Of a stretch of 64,000 nt of DNA, positions 1 to 10,180 are shown one piece after another. Source of the stretch: Curtobacterium sp. 'Ferrero' (GTDB taxonomy: Bacteria; Actinomycetota; Actinomycetes; Actinomycetales; Microbacteriaceae); NCBI RefSeq assembly GCF_002412165.1, contig NZ_NXIA01000002.1, forward strand, positions 248,001 to 312,000. The letters run 5' to 3'. Positions within the stretch are counted from its first letter, which is position 1. Every line of letters begins with the position of its first letter. The translations under genes were made by a program, and so were the position numbers. The notes below the pieces were generated by a model. It did not search any database. It had not been told where the DNA came from and saw only the letters and a program-made list of their open reading frames with translations.

Positions 1-1
1 G

Positions 2-757
2 CCCGTCGGCTCGGCGCTCCTCAAGCAGGCGGCGGACAACGTCCTCAAGACGAGCATGGAGCTCGGCGGCAACGCCCCGCTCCTGGTGTTCGACGACGCC
101 GACCTGGACCGGGCGGTCGACGCGGCGATGCTCGCGAAGTTCCGCAACGTCGGCGAGGCGTGCACGGCGGCGAACCGCTTCTTCGTGCAGGAGGGCATCG
201 CGGACGCGTTCTCCGCGGCGCTCACGGCACGGGTCGAGGAGCTGCGCATCGGACGCGGCACCGAGGACGGGACGACGCTCGGGCCGCTCATCGACGAGCG
301 AGCCGTCGACAAGGCCGCCCGGCTCGTGGACGACGCGGTCGAACGCGGCGCGCGACTCGTCACCGGCGGGCACCGGATCGACCGTCCGGGCACCTACTAC
401 GCGGCCACGGTGCTCGACGACGTGCAGCCCGGGTCCGACATCCTCTCGACGGAGATCTTCGGCCCCGTGGTGTCCATCACGCGGTTCGCCACCGAGGACG
501 AGGGCATCCGGATGGCGAACGACACCGAGTTCGGCCTGATCGCCTACGCCTACACGTCGGACTTCGCCCGCGGACAACGGCTGGCCGAGCGGCTCGAGAC
601 CGGCATGCTCGGCCTGAACACGGGCGTGGTCTCGAACGCGGCGTTCCCGTTCGGCGGCGTCAAGGCATCCGGCCTCGGACGCGAGGGGTCGCACGAGGGC
701 ATCGAGGAGTACCTCGAGTCCGTGTACGTGCTGACCCCGGACCCGTTCGCGGGCTGA
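2..757 (+). CDS. gabD: Succinate-semialdehyde dehydrogenase (NAD(P)+), 5' truncated by the window edge
   Basis: The frame is open from base 2, so the N-terminal half lies outside the window. The visible 251 residues carry the catalytic half of an aldehyde dehydrogenase. The motif MELGGNAPLLVF holds the general-base Glu and NVGEACTAANR the nucleophilic Cys. The C-terminal stretch FPFGGVKASGLGREG is typical of GabD. The family oxidises succinate semialdehyde to succinate in GABA and related amine catabolism in the cytosol. The length and the C-terminal GLGREGS..GIEEYLE pattern fit GabD better than generic aldehyde dehydrogenases, but the exact substrate is inferred. The convergent ABC exporter gene ends 42 bp downstream; I see no strong hairpin between them. 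Confidence 0.9.
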   Translation, partial: PVGSALLKQAADNVLKTSMELGGNAPLLVFDDADLDRAVDAAMLAKFRNVGEACTAANRFFVQEGIADAFSAALTARVEELRIGRGTEDGTTLGPLIDERAVDKAARLVDDAVERGARLVTGGHRIDRPGTYYAATVLDDVQPGSDILSTEIFGPVVSITRFATEDEGIRMANDTEFGLIAYAYTSDFARGQRLAERLETGMLGLNTGVVSNAAFPFGGVKASGLGREGSHEGIEEYLESVYVLTPDPFAG

Positions 758-799
758 TCCGGCACGTGCCCGGGCCGCTCGGGTCCGGGCGACTGCTGC

Positions 800-2638
800 T
801 CAGACGAGCAGCTGGTGCTTCGCCAGGTCCCGGTAGAGCGGCGTCGACTCGACGAGCTCGGAGTGCGTCCCGACCCCGACGACCCGGCCGTGTTCGAGCA
901 CGATGATGACGTCGGAGTCCACCACGGTCGACAGGCGGTGGGCGATCACGAGGAGCGTGCGGTCCTCGGCCACGGCGTCGATCGCCAGCCGCATCTTCTG
1001 CTCGTTCACCCCGTCGAGCGACGACGTCGACTCGTCGAGGAGCAGGATCGGGGGAGCCGCCAGGAGCGCCCGGGCGATCGCGAGCCGTTGACGCTCGCCG
1101 CCCGACAGCATCACGCCGTCCTCGCCCACCTGAGCGTCGAGACCGCGCGGGTCCCGGTGGAGCACGTCTCCGAGGTTGACGGCCTCGAGCACGCGGACGC
1201 AGTCGTCCTCGGAGGCGTCCGGTGACCCGAGCAGCAGGTTCGCGCGGATCGTGCCGGCCAGCACCGGGGCGTCCTGCTCGACGTACCCGATCTGCGCGCG
1301 GAGCTCGTCGCGGTCGAGCCCGCGGATGTCCACCCCGCCCAGGCGGATCACCCCGCCGGTCGGGTCGTAGAACCGCTCGATGAGGGCCAGGGTCGTCGAC
1401 TTGCCCGCACCGGAGGGGCCCACGAGGGCGACCCGAGCGCCGCGGGGGACGCGGAAGGAGACGTCGTGCAGCACCACGTCGTCGACCGGGCCGTCGTCGT
1501 CCAGGCGATCCGCGCCTCCCGGCCGGTCCGTGGCCCCGTCGGGACCCGACGCCTGCGCGCTCTGGGCGTACCGGAACGACACGTGCTCGAACGCGATCGC
1601 GTCGTCGGTCTCGATCGCGGCCGCCACGCGGACCGCGCCGTCGTCCTGGTCCTCTGTCGGCAGGTGCAGGATCTCCTCGATCCGGCCGAGGGCGCCGAGC
1701 GCCTGCGCGACGGCCACCGCCGCACCCATCGCCTGGCCGAGCGGCATGATCATCATGAAGAGCAGCAGGATGAACGTGATGAGCGTCGCGATCGTGATGG
1801 TCCCGGCGGCCACCTGGGCGCCGCCGACGCCGAGGACCGCGATGAACGCGACCTGCATCACGATGCTGGCGACGGGCACCACGAAGGCGGACATCCGGGC
1901 GATGTCGAGGCCGCGCCGGTAGGCCTCCGTGGCGTGGCCGTCGACCTCGCGGACCTCGCGTTCGGTGGCGCCCGCGGCCCGGATGGTGCGGACGGCGCCG
2001 ATGCCCCGTTCGACCGCGGCGGTGAGGTCGCCGACCTTCTCCTGCGCCTTCTTCGACGCGATGCGGATGCGTCGGCTGAGCCCGCCGACGACGACGATCG
2101 CGATGAGCACGATGACGACCGTGATGCTGAGGAGCAGGGGATCGATGATCGCCATCGCGATGATCGCCCCGATGAAGGTGAGCGCTCCGCCGATCGACTC
2201 GATGAGGCCCTGCGTCAGGACGGCTCGGAGGAGCGTGGTGTCGCTGCCGACGCGCGAGACGAGGTCGCCCGTGCGACGGGTGTCGAACTCCGAGATCGGC
2301 AGGTTGAGGATCCGGGCGATGAGCTTGCGCCGGGTGGAGAGCACGACGCCCTCGCCGGCACGCTGGAGGAGGAAGTGCTGCACGCCGTTCAGCAGGCCCG
2401 ACACGATCACGAGGACGACCAGGGCCCAGACGAGCATCGACAGCGTGTGCCCGTGCTGCACGGCCGTGACCACCTGGTTCACGAGCAGCGGCTGCGCGAG
2501 CGAGGCACCGGCCCCGAGGACGCTGAGGACGATGATCACCGCCATCGCAGGCTTGTTCTCGAAGAGGTAGCTGAGGAGGCGGCCGAAGGAGGCGCGGGGA
2601 CCGTCGGTCTTCTTGGGGCGGGCGAAGGGGGAGCTCAT
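800..2638 (-). CDS. ABC exporter half-transporter, fused permease and ATPase
   Basis: This is a 612-aa half-transporter of the MsbA/LmrA type. An N-terminal six-helix membrane domain (about residues 30-320) precedes a nucleotide-binding domain. Walker A is GPSGAGKSTT, the signature is LSGGERQRLAIARAL, and Walker B is ILLLDEST followed by the H-loop IAHRLS. The linker before the ATPase (about residues 365-390) is Asp/Gly-rich and longer than usual. Such proteins work as homodimers exporting lipids, peptides or drugs; the substrate cannot be told from the sequence. The gene follows an HTH gene by 7 nt, so the two probably form one transcript in which the small regulator controls the exporter. 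Confidence 0.93.
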   Translation of the reverse strand: MSSPFARPKKTDGPRASFGRLLSYLFENKPAMAVIIVLSVLGAGASLAQPLLVNQVVTAVQHGHTLSMLVWALVVLVIVSGLLNGVQHFLLQRAGEGVVLSTRRKLIARILNLPISEFDTRRTGDLVSRVGSDTTLLRAVLTQGLIESIGGALTFIGAIIAMAIIDPLLLSITVVIVLIAIVVVGGLSRRIRIASKKAQEKVGDLTAAVERGIGAVRTIRAAGATEREVREVDGHATEAYRRGLDIARMSAFVVPVASIVMQVAFIAVLGVGGAQVAAGTITIATLITFILLLFMMIMPLGQAMGAAVAVAQALGALGRIEEILHLPTEDQDDGAVRVAAAIETDDAIAFEHVSFRYAQSAQASGPDGATDRPGGADRLDDDGPVDDVVLHDVSFRVPRGARVALVGPSGAGKSTTLALIERFYDPTGGVIRLGGVDIRGLDRDELRAQIGYVEQDAPVLAGTIRANLLLGSPDASEDDCVRVLEAVNLGDVLHRDPRGLDAQVGEDGVMLSGGERQRLAIARALLAAPPILLLDESTSSLDGVNEQKMRLAIDAVAEDRTLLVIAHRLSTVVDSDVIIVLEHGRVVGVGTHSELVESTPLYRDLAKHQLLV

Positions 2639-2645
2639 CGTGTTC

Positions 2646-2861
2646 CTAGTTTCTGCCGTACTTCTTGTGCACTGCCTGGCGGCTCACACCGAGGAGCGTC
2701 GCGATCTCCTGCCACGAGGCCCCGGCGTTCCGGGCACGGCGCGCTGCCAGTTCCTCGGTGCGGTCGAGGGCCCGGCGGAGTTCGCGCACCGACGCCAGCG
2801 CGGCGAAGGGGTCGTCGCCCGCCGCGTCCGAGGCGAGGGCGGTGATGGTCGGTCGGTCCAC
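2646..2861 (-). CDS. Small helix-turn-helix DNA-binding protein
   Basis: About 71 residues, ending in a clear helix-turn-helix: AGASWQEIATLLGVSRQAVHKKYG, in two helices separated by the LGVS turn. An alpha-helical segment rich in Arg and Glu precedes it. This type of short actinobacterial HTH protein commonly sits upstream of an ABC transporter, as here, and is likely its regulator. GTG at 2861 is chosen because a TTGACA/TACGGT promoter pair lies directly in front of it, giving a near-leaderless transcript. A GTG at 2870 would add three residues but would fall inside the -10 box. Confidence 0.75.
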   Translation of the reverse strand: MDRPTITALASDAAGDDPFAALASVRELRRALDRTEELAARRARNAGASWQEIATLLGVSRQAVHKKYGRN

Positions 2862-2868
2862 GGGCGTC

Positions 2869-2908
2869 ACCGTACCGTCGCGGCGTGGCGGTGTCAACCT
2901 GGGTTGAC
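2869..2908 (-). promoter_or_regulatory. Promoter with overlapping dyad for the HTH-exporter operon
   Basis: Read on the minus strand, TTGACA (2897-2892) is followed after 17 nt by TACGGT (2874-2869), which matches the -35 and -10 consensus well. The dyad GTCAACC-TG-GGTTGAC (2893-2908) overlaps the -35 box, a classical place for a repressor operator. The encoded HTH protein is the obvious candidate ligand (inference). Confidence 0.55.
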
Positions 2909-2942
2909 GCCGGCGGGCCGGCGCGGTCCAGGTGCGACGTTG

Positions 2943-3033
2943 CGCGCGTCGATCACGAGGTGTCTCGTCGCTCCATACTCGCGCATTCGATGCGCGTGCA
3001 TCGGGCGACGAGACACGCGTCGATCGACGCGCG
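2943..3033. repeat. 91-bp nested inverted repeat
   Basis: The outer arms CGCGCGTCGATC (2943-2954) and GATCGACGCGCG (3022-3033) are perfect complements. The inner arms TGTCTCGTCGC (2961-2971) and GCGACGAGACA (3005-3015) are also perfect. The loop around 2972-3004 contains further short dyads with ATGCG/CGCAT. It lies between the upstream edge of the HTH operon and the terminator of the MFS gene. Function is unknown; it could be a structured RNA, a protein-binding site or a remnant of a small inverted-repeat element. Confidence 0.6.
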
Positions 3034-3083
3034 ACACGTCGGAACCCGCGCGTCCCGCGGCCCGGCGCCACGCGCCCACACGA

Positions 3084-3127
3084 CGGACGGGAGGCGCGGT
3101 GCCAGCCGGCACCGCGCCTCCCGTCCG
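3084..3127. terminator. Dispersed palindrome acting as terminator after the MFS gene
   Basis: Perfect 20-bp arms (3084-3103 and 3108-3127) with a 4-nt loop, core GGGAGGCGCGGTGCC. It lies 18 bp beyond the stop of the minus-strand MFS gene. No T-run follows. The same core recurs near 4789, 9757, 16232 and inside maf, so it is both a terminator and a repeat family. Confidence 0.7.
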
Positions 3128-3144
3128 CCGCGGACGCGGGTGCG

Positions 3145-4599
3145 TTACGGGGCGAGGCTCCCCGACGTCCGCGCGTGCTCGTCGCCGACGCTCGCGTCGG
3201 CTGGCACGCCGAGCACGCGTGCCGCGTCGGCCTCGCCGAAGTCGGCGTGCTTGGTCTCCTTGACGAACAGCAGCGCGACGAGGGTCACCACGGCGGCGAT
3301 GGTCAGGTAGAGCCCGACGAGGAAGATGTTCCCGTCGGCCTTCCACAGCGCGACCGCCACGGTGGGGGCGAGCGAGGCGCCGAGGATCGACGCGACGTTG
3401 TACGCCACCGCGGAGCCCGTGTAGCGCACGTTCGTCGGGAAGAGCTCCGGCAGCAGCGCGCCCATCGGGCCGAACGTGAGTCCCATCAGCGACAGTCCGA
3501 CCACGAGGAAGGTCGCGACCGAGAGCGGGCCCTGCGACGCGGCGAACCAGATCTGGAACGTGAGTCCGAACAGCGCGATGCCGACGGTGGTCCAGATGAG
3601 GGTGGAGCGGCGGCCGAAGCGGTCGGCGAGCAGCCCGGCGATCGGGGTGAGGATGCCGAAGAACACGACGCCGATCATCAGCAGGGAGAGGAACTCGCCG
3701 CGGGGGTAGCCGAGGCCGACCTTCGGGACGAGCGGGCCGGCCGTGGCACCCGTCGTGCCGTACGTCAGCGTGAACGTCGTCATGAAGTAGAAGAGCACGT
3801 AGGTGGCCACCATGCCGAAGGTCCCGACGATGAGCGGCTTCCACGAGGTACGGAACACGCGCGCCAGCGGCACCTTCGCGACCGTGCCGGACTGCTGCAC
3901 ACCGCGGAACACGGTCGACTCGACGAGCTTCACCCGCACGTAGAGGCCGACGACGACGAGCACGGCGGAGAGCAGGAACGGGATGCGCCAGCCCCACGCC
4001 TGGAAGTCGGGGTTCGCCGTCCCGTCGGCCCCTGCGGGCATGGCGGCGTTGATCCCGATGAACAGGCCGTTGGCGAGCAGGAACCCGATCGGCGCGCCGA
4101 GCTGGGGGAGCGAACCGAACACGCCGCGCTTGCCCTTCGGCGCGTTCTCGGTCGCGAGGAGTGCCGCACCGGACCACTCGCCGCCGAGGCCGACGCCCTG
4201 GGCGAAGCGCATCACGGCGAGGAGCACGGGCGCCCACACGCCGATCGCGTCGAACGTCGGCAGGCACCCGATGAGGAACGTCGCCGTGCCCATCACGAGC
4301 AGCGACGCCACGAGGGTGGCCTTGCGGCCGATGCGGTCACCGAAGTGGCCGAAGATGATCGAGCCGACGGGCCGCGCGAAGAACGCGAGGGCGAACGTCA
4401 CGAACGACGACAGCTGCGACGCGGTCGGGTCCTCGTTGGGGAAGAAGAGCGTCGGGAAGACGAGGACGGCCGCGGTCGCGTAGACGTAGAAGTCGTAGAA
4501 CTCGATGGAGGTGCCGACGAGGCTGGCGATGACGACGCGGGAGCGCGGGTTGCCTGCGGCGGTCGGGGTGGTCGTGCTGGGTGCCGGTGCGGCTGACAT
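3145..4599 (-). CDS. MFS transporter, metabolite:H+ symporter (MHS) type
   Basis: A 484-aa protein starting at the ATG at 4599, just before SAAPAPSTTTPTAAG. Longer upstream readings have no coding character. The first helix motif VGTSIEFYDFYVYAT is the hallmark of the MHS subfamily (ProP, ShiA, citrate or alpha-ketoglutarate permeases). The loop FGHFGDRIGRK is the MFS signature between helices 2 and 3. Twelve membrane helices fit the hydrophobic pattern. The family couples uptake of organic acids, osmolytes or shikimate to protons; the substrate is not resolvable here. A palindromic terminator follows the stop. The gene stands alone between ribA and the HTH operon. Confidence 0.9.
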   Translation of the reverse strand: MSAAPAPSTTTPTAAGNPRSRVVIASLVGTSIEFYDFYVYATAAVLVFPTLFFPNEDPTASQLSSFVTFALAFFARPVGSIIFGHFGDRIGRKATLVASLLVMGTATFLIGCLPTFDAIGVWAPVLLAVMRFAQGVGLGGEWSGAALLATENAPKGKRGVFGSLPQLGAPIGFLLANGLFIGINAAMPAGADGTANPDFQAWGWRIPFLLSAVLVVVGLYVRVKLVESTVFRGVQQSGTVAKVPLARVFRTSWKPLIVGTFGMVATYVLFYFMTTFTLTYGTTGATAGPLVPKVGLGYPRGEFLSLLMIGVVFFGILTPIAGLLADRFGRRSTLIWTTVGIALFGLTFQIWFAASQGPLSVATFLVVGLSLMGLTFGPMGALLPELFPTNVRYTGSAVAYNVASILGASLAPTVAVALWKADGNIFLVGLYLTIAAVVTLVALLFVKETKHADFGEADAARVLGVPADASVGDEHARTSGSLAP

Positions 4600-4788
4600 G
4601 CGTGTGTGAGGACTCCGAGGGGAGCACCCGGGAGGGGTGCAGCGGTGTTCCGGACGGCGGACACCGGTCGGTTCGCGCAGGTGGCGCGTCGCCGATCGGG
4701 TGCGTTCGGTGGGTGGTGGACCGCTCGTGACGGGGCTCACAGCCTACGACAGATGTCGCTTTCCTGCGAATCCGCAGAGGACGGACGG

Positions 4789-4831
4789 CCGGGAGGCGCG
4801 GTGCACGTCGTCCGTGCACCGCGCCTCCCGG
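4789..4831. terminator. Dispersed palindrome acting as terminator after ribA
   Basis: Perfect 18-bp arms 4789-4806 and 4814-4831 with a 7-nt loop, sharing the GGGAGGCGCGGTG core. It lies about 70 bp past the ribA stop. The stretch 4600-4788 on the MFS promoter side holds no gene and no other structure I can support. Confidence 0.7.
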
Positions 4832-4899
4832 CGGGTGGCCGCGCTGGTGCGTTGGTGCGTTGGCTGCCGCGCTGTCGGCGGCGCTGGCGCGCTCGGGAC

Positions 4900-5556
4900 T
4901 CAGCTGGCGGCGCCGGCCTCCAGGTGGGCGGGGAGCTGGTGGCCCATGCGGTCGCGCTTCGTGTCGAGGTAGCCGGCGTTCTGCGCGGAGATGCCGACGA
5001 CGAGCGGGACGAGCGCTTCGATGGCGATGCCGTGCTCCTCGAGCTGGCGCCGCTTCTCCGGGTTGTTCGACAGGAGCCGCACGCTCGTGATGCCGAGGTC
5101 CGCGAGGATCCCGGCCGCGCCGCCGTACTCGCGGGAGTCGGCCGGCAAGCCCAGCGCGAGGTTCGCGTCGAGCGTGTCCAGCCCGTCCTCCTGCAGACGG
5201 TAGGCCTTGAGCTTGTTCGTCAGGCCGATACCGCGGCCCTCCTGCCCACGGAGGTAGACGACCACGCCGCCCTCCGCAGCGATGGTGTCGAGTGCGGCGT
5301 CGAGCTGCGGGCCGCACTCGCACTTCAGCGACCCGAAGGCCTCGCCGGTCAGGCACTCGGAGTGCACGCGGACGAGCGCGCCGTCGCCCGGGACCGACCC
5401 GTCCGGCAGCGTGCCGATGATCGCGACGTGCTCGGCGCCGGTGACGAGGTCGCGGTAGGCGCGCATCTCGAACGTGCCGTGGGTGGTCGGGACGTTCGTC
5501 GCGACCTCGAACTGGACCGGGCTCCCGGGGGTGGGGGAGGTGAGTGCGTCGGTCAT
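4900..5556 (-). CDS. ribA: GTP cyclohydrolase II
   Basis: A 218-aa stand-alone GTP cyclohydrolase II, which opens GTP to 2,5-diamino-6-ribosylamino-pyrimidinone phosphate in the first riboflavin step. The zinc-binding cluster VHSECLTGEAFGSLKCECG has all three Cys. The nucleotide-binding RGQEGRGIGL and the C-terminal SNNPEKRRQL are intact. It lacks the DHBP synthase domain found in many fused RibBA proteins, so ribB must lie elsewhere. Its ATG overlaps the ribD stop by 4 nt (ATGA), giving translational coupling in a ribD-ribA operon. Confidence 0.95.
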   Translation of the reverse strand: MTDALTSPTPGSPVQFEVATNVPTTHGTFEMRAYRDLVTGAEHVAIIGTLPDGSVPGDGALVRVHSECLTGEAFGSLKCECGPQLDAALDTIAAEGGVVVYLRGQEGRGIGLTNKLKAYRLQEDGLDTLDANLALGLPADSREYGGAAGILADLGITSVRLLSNNPEKRRQLEEHGIAIEALVPLVVGISAQNAGYLDTKRDRMGHQLPAHLEAGAAS

Positions 5557-6629
5557 GGTGTGCTCCGGTCGTTCTGGGGTGCCGCTCCAGGGTGCACGGC
5601 ACGGTGTGGCCGCGCCCGGACGAGCAGGTCCGGGCCCAGGCTGGTGGTCGATGTCACGTCCAACCGCAGGCGGTCGGTCATGCTTCCCACGCCGAGGTCG
5701 TCGACCGCGACACGGGGTCCGCCGAGCAGCACGGGGGCGACGTAGACGAGGTACTCGTCGACGAGGCCGGCCGCGATGAGCGCGGAGGTCAGGGTGGGGC
5801 CGCCCTCGACGAACACGGAGTGCACCCCGTGGTCGCGCAGCGCCGCGAGGGAGGCGGCGAGGTCGTGCCCCGGCATGGTGACGAGTCCGCGCGGGTGTCG
5901 GTGCAGGGCAGCGCCCTCGGGGACCGGACGGTCGCCGAACACGACCGGGAGCGGCTGATCGGCGAGCAGCTCTCCGGCGTCACCACGCGCGGTCAGCGAC
6001 GGGTCGTCCGCGAGCACCGTGCCGGTGCCGACGAGGATCGCGTCGTGCGCGGCGCGCTGTTCGTGCACGTGCTGCCGTGCGGCGGTGCCGGTGATCCACT
6101 GGCTCGTCCCGTCGGCTGCGGCGGCGCGGCCGTCGAGGCTCGACGCCCACTTCGCGGTGACCCACGGCCGACCGAGCCGGACCGAAAGGAGCCAGCGTTC
6201 GAGGAACGCCTCGGCCTCGTCGGCGAGGACCCCGGACACGACCTCGACGCCCGCGGCACGGAGTCGGTCGGCGCCGCCGTGGACGTGCACGCCCGGGTCG
6301 TCGATCGCGTACACGACCCGGCCGACACCCGCCTCGATCAGCGCGAGGGCGCAGGGGCCGGTGCGGCCGGTGTGGTTGCACGGCTCGAGGGTCACGACGG
6401 CGGTCGCGCCGCGGAGCAGTGCCGGGTCGACCTTGGTCATGGCGTCGACCTCGGCGTGCGGGGTGCCGGCGCCCTTGTGCCATCCCTCGGCGAGGACGTC
6501 GCCGGCGGGGGAGAGGATCACTGCGCCGACCCGGGCGTGGTCGCCCACGGCCGGACCGAGCGCGGCGAGCTCGAAGCCGCGGCGCATCGCGCGGATCTCG
6601 TCCGGGGTCGCGGTCGGGGAACTGGTCAC
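5553..6629 (-). CDS. ribD: Bifunctional riboflavin deaminase/reductase
   Basis: A 358-aa RibD. The N-terminal deaminase carries the zinc ligands in PHAEVDAM and TLEPCNHTGRTGPC. The C-terminal reductase begins near residue 150 (VTAKWASSLDGR) and contains FVEGGPTL. It converts the RibA product to 5-amino-6-ribitylamino-uracil phosphate. The ATG at 6629 sits about 40 bp behind the acetyltransferase stop, leaving no room for an FMN riboswitch directly upstream. Regulation may therefore come through the trpS-side promoter or an internal one. Confidence 0.94.
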   Translation of the reverse strand: MTSSPTATPDEIRAMRRGFELAALGPAVGDHARVGAVILSPAGDVLAEGWHKGAGTPHAEVDAMTKVDPALLRGATAVVTLEPCNHTGRTGPCALALIEAGVGRVVYAIDDPGVHVHGGADRLRAAGVEVVSGVLADEAEAFLERWLLSVRLGRPWVTAKWASSLDGRAAAADGTSQWITGTAARQHVHEQRAAHDAILVGTGTVLADDPSLTARGDAGELLADQPLPVVFGDRPVPEGAALHRHPRGLVTMPGHDLAASLAALRDHGVHSVFVEGGPTLTSALIAAGLVDEYLVYVAPVLLGGPRVAVDDLGVGSMTDRLRLDVTSTTSLGPDLLVRARPHRAVHPGAAPQNDRSTP

Positions 6630-6668
6630 GGATCGACACTACCGACCGGAAGTCGGTGACGTGTCATC

Positions 6669-7244
6669 TCAGGGGACGCTGTGGGCGAACGACGCTGAGG
6701 GCCATGACAGGTCCGACGCGGCCGTCCCGTCGGCCCGGCGTCGTGCGTGCCAGGCCGGGGTGGGCCCACCGTCCCGCCCGGGGTTCACCGCCGGGCCGTT
6801 GCCCGTGAACGAGAAGCCGGCGGCCCGGGCCACCGCCGCCGACGCGGTGTTGCCCTCGTAGCACTCCCATGCCACGTCCGGCGCGCCCTGCTCGAAGGCC
6901 CAGGCCACGACGAGCTCGAGCGCCTCGTGCGCCAGGCCGGCCCCGCGGGCGGACGGCGCGAGCCAGAACCCGACGTCGCGCCGTTCGGTCCGGTAGCCGA
7001 TGACGCCTTCGAGCAGGGCGGACCCGCTCCGTCGGACGGCCCAGGTGTACTCCCGGTCGGAGGCCCAGCCCGGCCCGACGAGGGCGTCGACGAACGAGCG
7101 TGCGTGCTCGGCGCCGTACGGCTGCGGGACCGTGGTCCACCGGGCGACGTCGGGGTCCTGGCAGCCGGCGACGATCGCAGCCGTGTCCGCGCGGGTGGGC
7201 ACGTCGAGGCGCACCCGTGCGGACTCGAGGACGACCGGGATCAC
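6669..7244 (-). CDS. GNAT-family N-acetyltransferase (RimJ/RimL-like)
   Basis: A 191-aa reading from GTG at 7244, 7 bp after the trpS stop. It begins IPVVLESARVRLDVPT, the usual first strand of RimJ/RimL-type GNAT proteins. The acetyl-CoA pocket is visible in GFWLAPSARGAGLAHEAL and the C-terminal CYEGNTASAAVARAAGF. Members acetylate protein N-termini, antibiotics or metabolites; the substrate is not predictable. It is probably co-transcribed with trpS. Confidence 0.85.
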   Translation of the reverse strand: MIPVVLESARVRLDVPTRADTAAIVAGCQDPDVARWTTVPQPYGAEHARSFVDALVGPGWASDREYTWAVRRSGSALLEGVIGYRTERRDVGFWLAPSARGAGLAHEALELVVAWAFEQGAPDVAWECYEGNTASAAVARAAGFSFTGNGPAVNPGRDGGPTPAWHARRRADGTAASDLSWPSASFAHSVP

Positions 7245-7251
7245 GTCGCGC

Positions 7252-9139
<1,888 letters not shown>

Positions 9140-9192
9140 GTCACCAGCCTACCGGCGGCCACGGACAGCCCCACCCGCCGTACGCTCACCGC

Positions 9193-9549
9193 ATGACCGT
9201 CGTGATGACCGTCGCCGAGCTGCTCACCGCGTTCCGTCCCGTCGCCGAGCAGATGCTGCGCCCGGACGAGTTCCGGCGCGCGCGGTTCTGGGTGAGCCCG
9301 CACGGCGACTGGGAGCTCGACCACGACGACGACGAGATCATCGACGAGTCGATGAGCGTCGCGTGGAAGATCATGGGCAACCGGGGAGCGACCAGGGGCC
9401 TCGGTGTCGAGCTCCAGGAGCTGCCGGAGCTCCTGTACGGCCTGGCCGACGACCTGCAGGACTTCATCGCGGAGAGCAGCTTCGCGTGGGGAGAGCTGCG
9501 GCCGATCCCATCGATCCCGTCCGCTGCTCCGGAGCATCCGGTGACATGA
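9193..9549 (+). CDS. Conserved hypothetical protein, 118 aa
   Basis: An acidic protein with strong actinobacterial codon bias, starting MTVVMTVAELLTAFRPVAEQ. It has a WVSPHGDWELDHDDDEIIDES segment and a C-terminal helix ending in a Pro/Ser-rich tail. No catalytic motif, membrane segment or signal peptide is visible. I do not recognise a family. It is divergent from xth, and an earlier in-frame GTG at 9118 would run into the xth coding sequence. Confidence 0.7.
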   Translation: MTVVMTVAELLTAFRPVAEQMLRPDEFRRARFWVSPHGDWELDHDDDEIIDESMSVAWKIMGNRGATRGLGVELQELPELLYGLADDLQDFIAESSFAWGELRPIPSIPSAAPEHPVT

Positions 9550-9756
9550 GCGCGCCACGGTTCACCGGAGCCCGGCCGCAGACGACGGGCTGTGGCGCTG
9601 TGCCCAGGTTCCACGACTCGCCTCCCGCGGTTCACCGAGGTTCCGCCAGCTGACGGCTCCAGGCCCGGCGGTGCCGAAATTCTGGAACCTGGAGCGGGAC
9701 CCGGCTGGGCGGGGCGGGGCGGAGCCGGGCGGGGCGGAGGACCGGTGTGACCGGGT

Positions 9757-9804
9757 GACGGACGGGAGGCACGGTGCCAGCTGGCACCGTGCCTCCCGTC
9801 CGTC
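9757..9804. terminator. 48-bp perfect palindrome (dispersed repeat) after ptsH
   Basis: Two 24-bp arms (9757-9780 and 9781-9804) are exact reverse complements with no spacer, the longest and cleanest member of the GGGAGGCACGGTG family. It lies between the converging 118-aa gene and ptsH and probably terminates both. The remaining gap (9550-9756) has only a GGGGC-rich low-complexity stretch near 9710-9740 and no gene. Confidence 0.75.
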
Positions 9805-9836
9805 TGGTGGTCGCGTCGCGGACGCGACGGGCGCGG

Positions 9837-10109
9837 TCAGGCCGCGTCGTGGTCCGTCTGCAGGAACTCGACGAGGTCGTCGGCGGTCTTCTCGGCGTCG
9901 TCGCCGGAGACGGTCAGCGTGACCTCGTCGCCGTTCTCGATGCCCAGGCCGAGGAGGGCGAGGATGCTGCCAGCGTTGCCGGACTTGTCGCCCTTCGCGA
10001 TCGTGACCTGGTGGCCGGACGCCGTCACGGTCTGGACGAACAGGGACGCGGGGCGGGCGTGCAGGCCGGACGCGCTGGCGACGGTGACGGTGCGGGTGGC
10101 TTCGGACAT
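9837..10109 (-). CDS. ptsH: Phosphocarrier protein HPr
   Basis: A 90-aa HPr that takes phosphate from enzyme I and passes it to sugar-specific EIIA domains. The phosphorylation site His17 lies in SGLHARPASLF. Ser48 in KSGNAGSILALLGLG corresponds to the regulatory Ser46 region. An AGGAG ribosome-binding site precedes the ATG at 10109. It follows the DeoR gene by 71 bp on the same strand, while enzyme I is divergent. Confidence 0.96.
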   Translation of the reverse strand: MSEATRTVTVASASGLHARPASLFVQTVTASGHQVTIAKGDKSGNAGSILALLGLGIENGDEVTLTVSGDDAEKTADDLVEFLQTDHDAA

Positions 10110-10180
10110 CGAATGGACTCCTGTCGATGGGTGGTGGCGCTCATGGTAGCGAGCGCCGGGTGGGACGGTGCTGGTCGGAC

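Noticed and set aside
1466..2845. Long plus-strand open frame (459 codons) opposite the ABC exporter
   Set aside because: Asp/Arg/His-rich shadow of the minus-strand gene. The exporter frame has all family motifs, so the opposite strand is not coding.
2932..4596. Long plus-strand open frame opposite the MFS gene
   Set aside because: Composition (Glu/Asp/Arg/His-rich, no motifs) is that of an antisense shadow in high-GC DNA.
6630..6668. Possible FMN riboswitch upstream of ribD
   Set aside because: Only 39 bp separate ribD from the preceding stop and no RFN-type conserved blocks are seen.
9700..9745. GGGGC-rich stretch as an origin or G-quadruplex element
   Set aside because: Simple low-complexity sequence between genes; no supporting dyad or conserved context.
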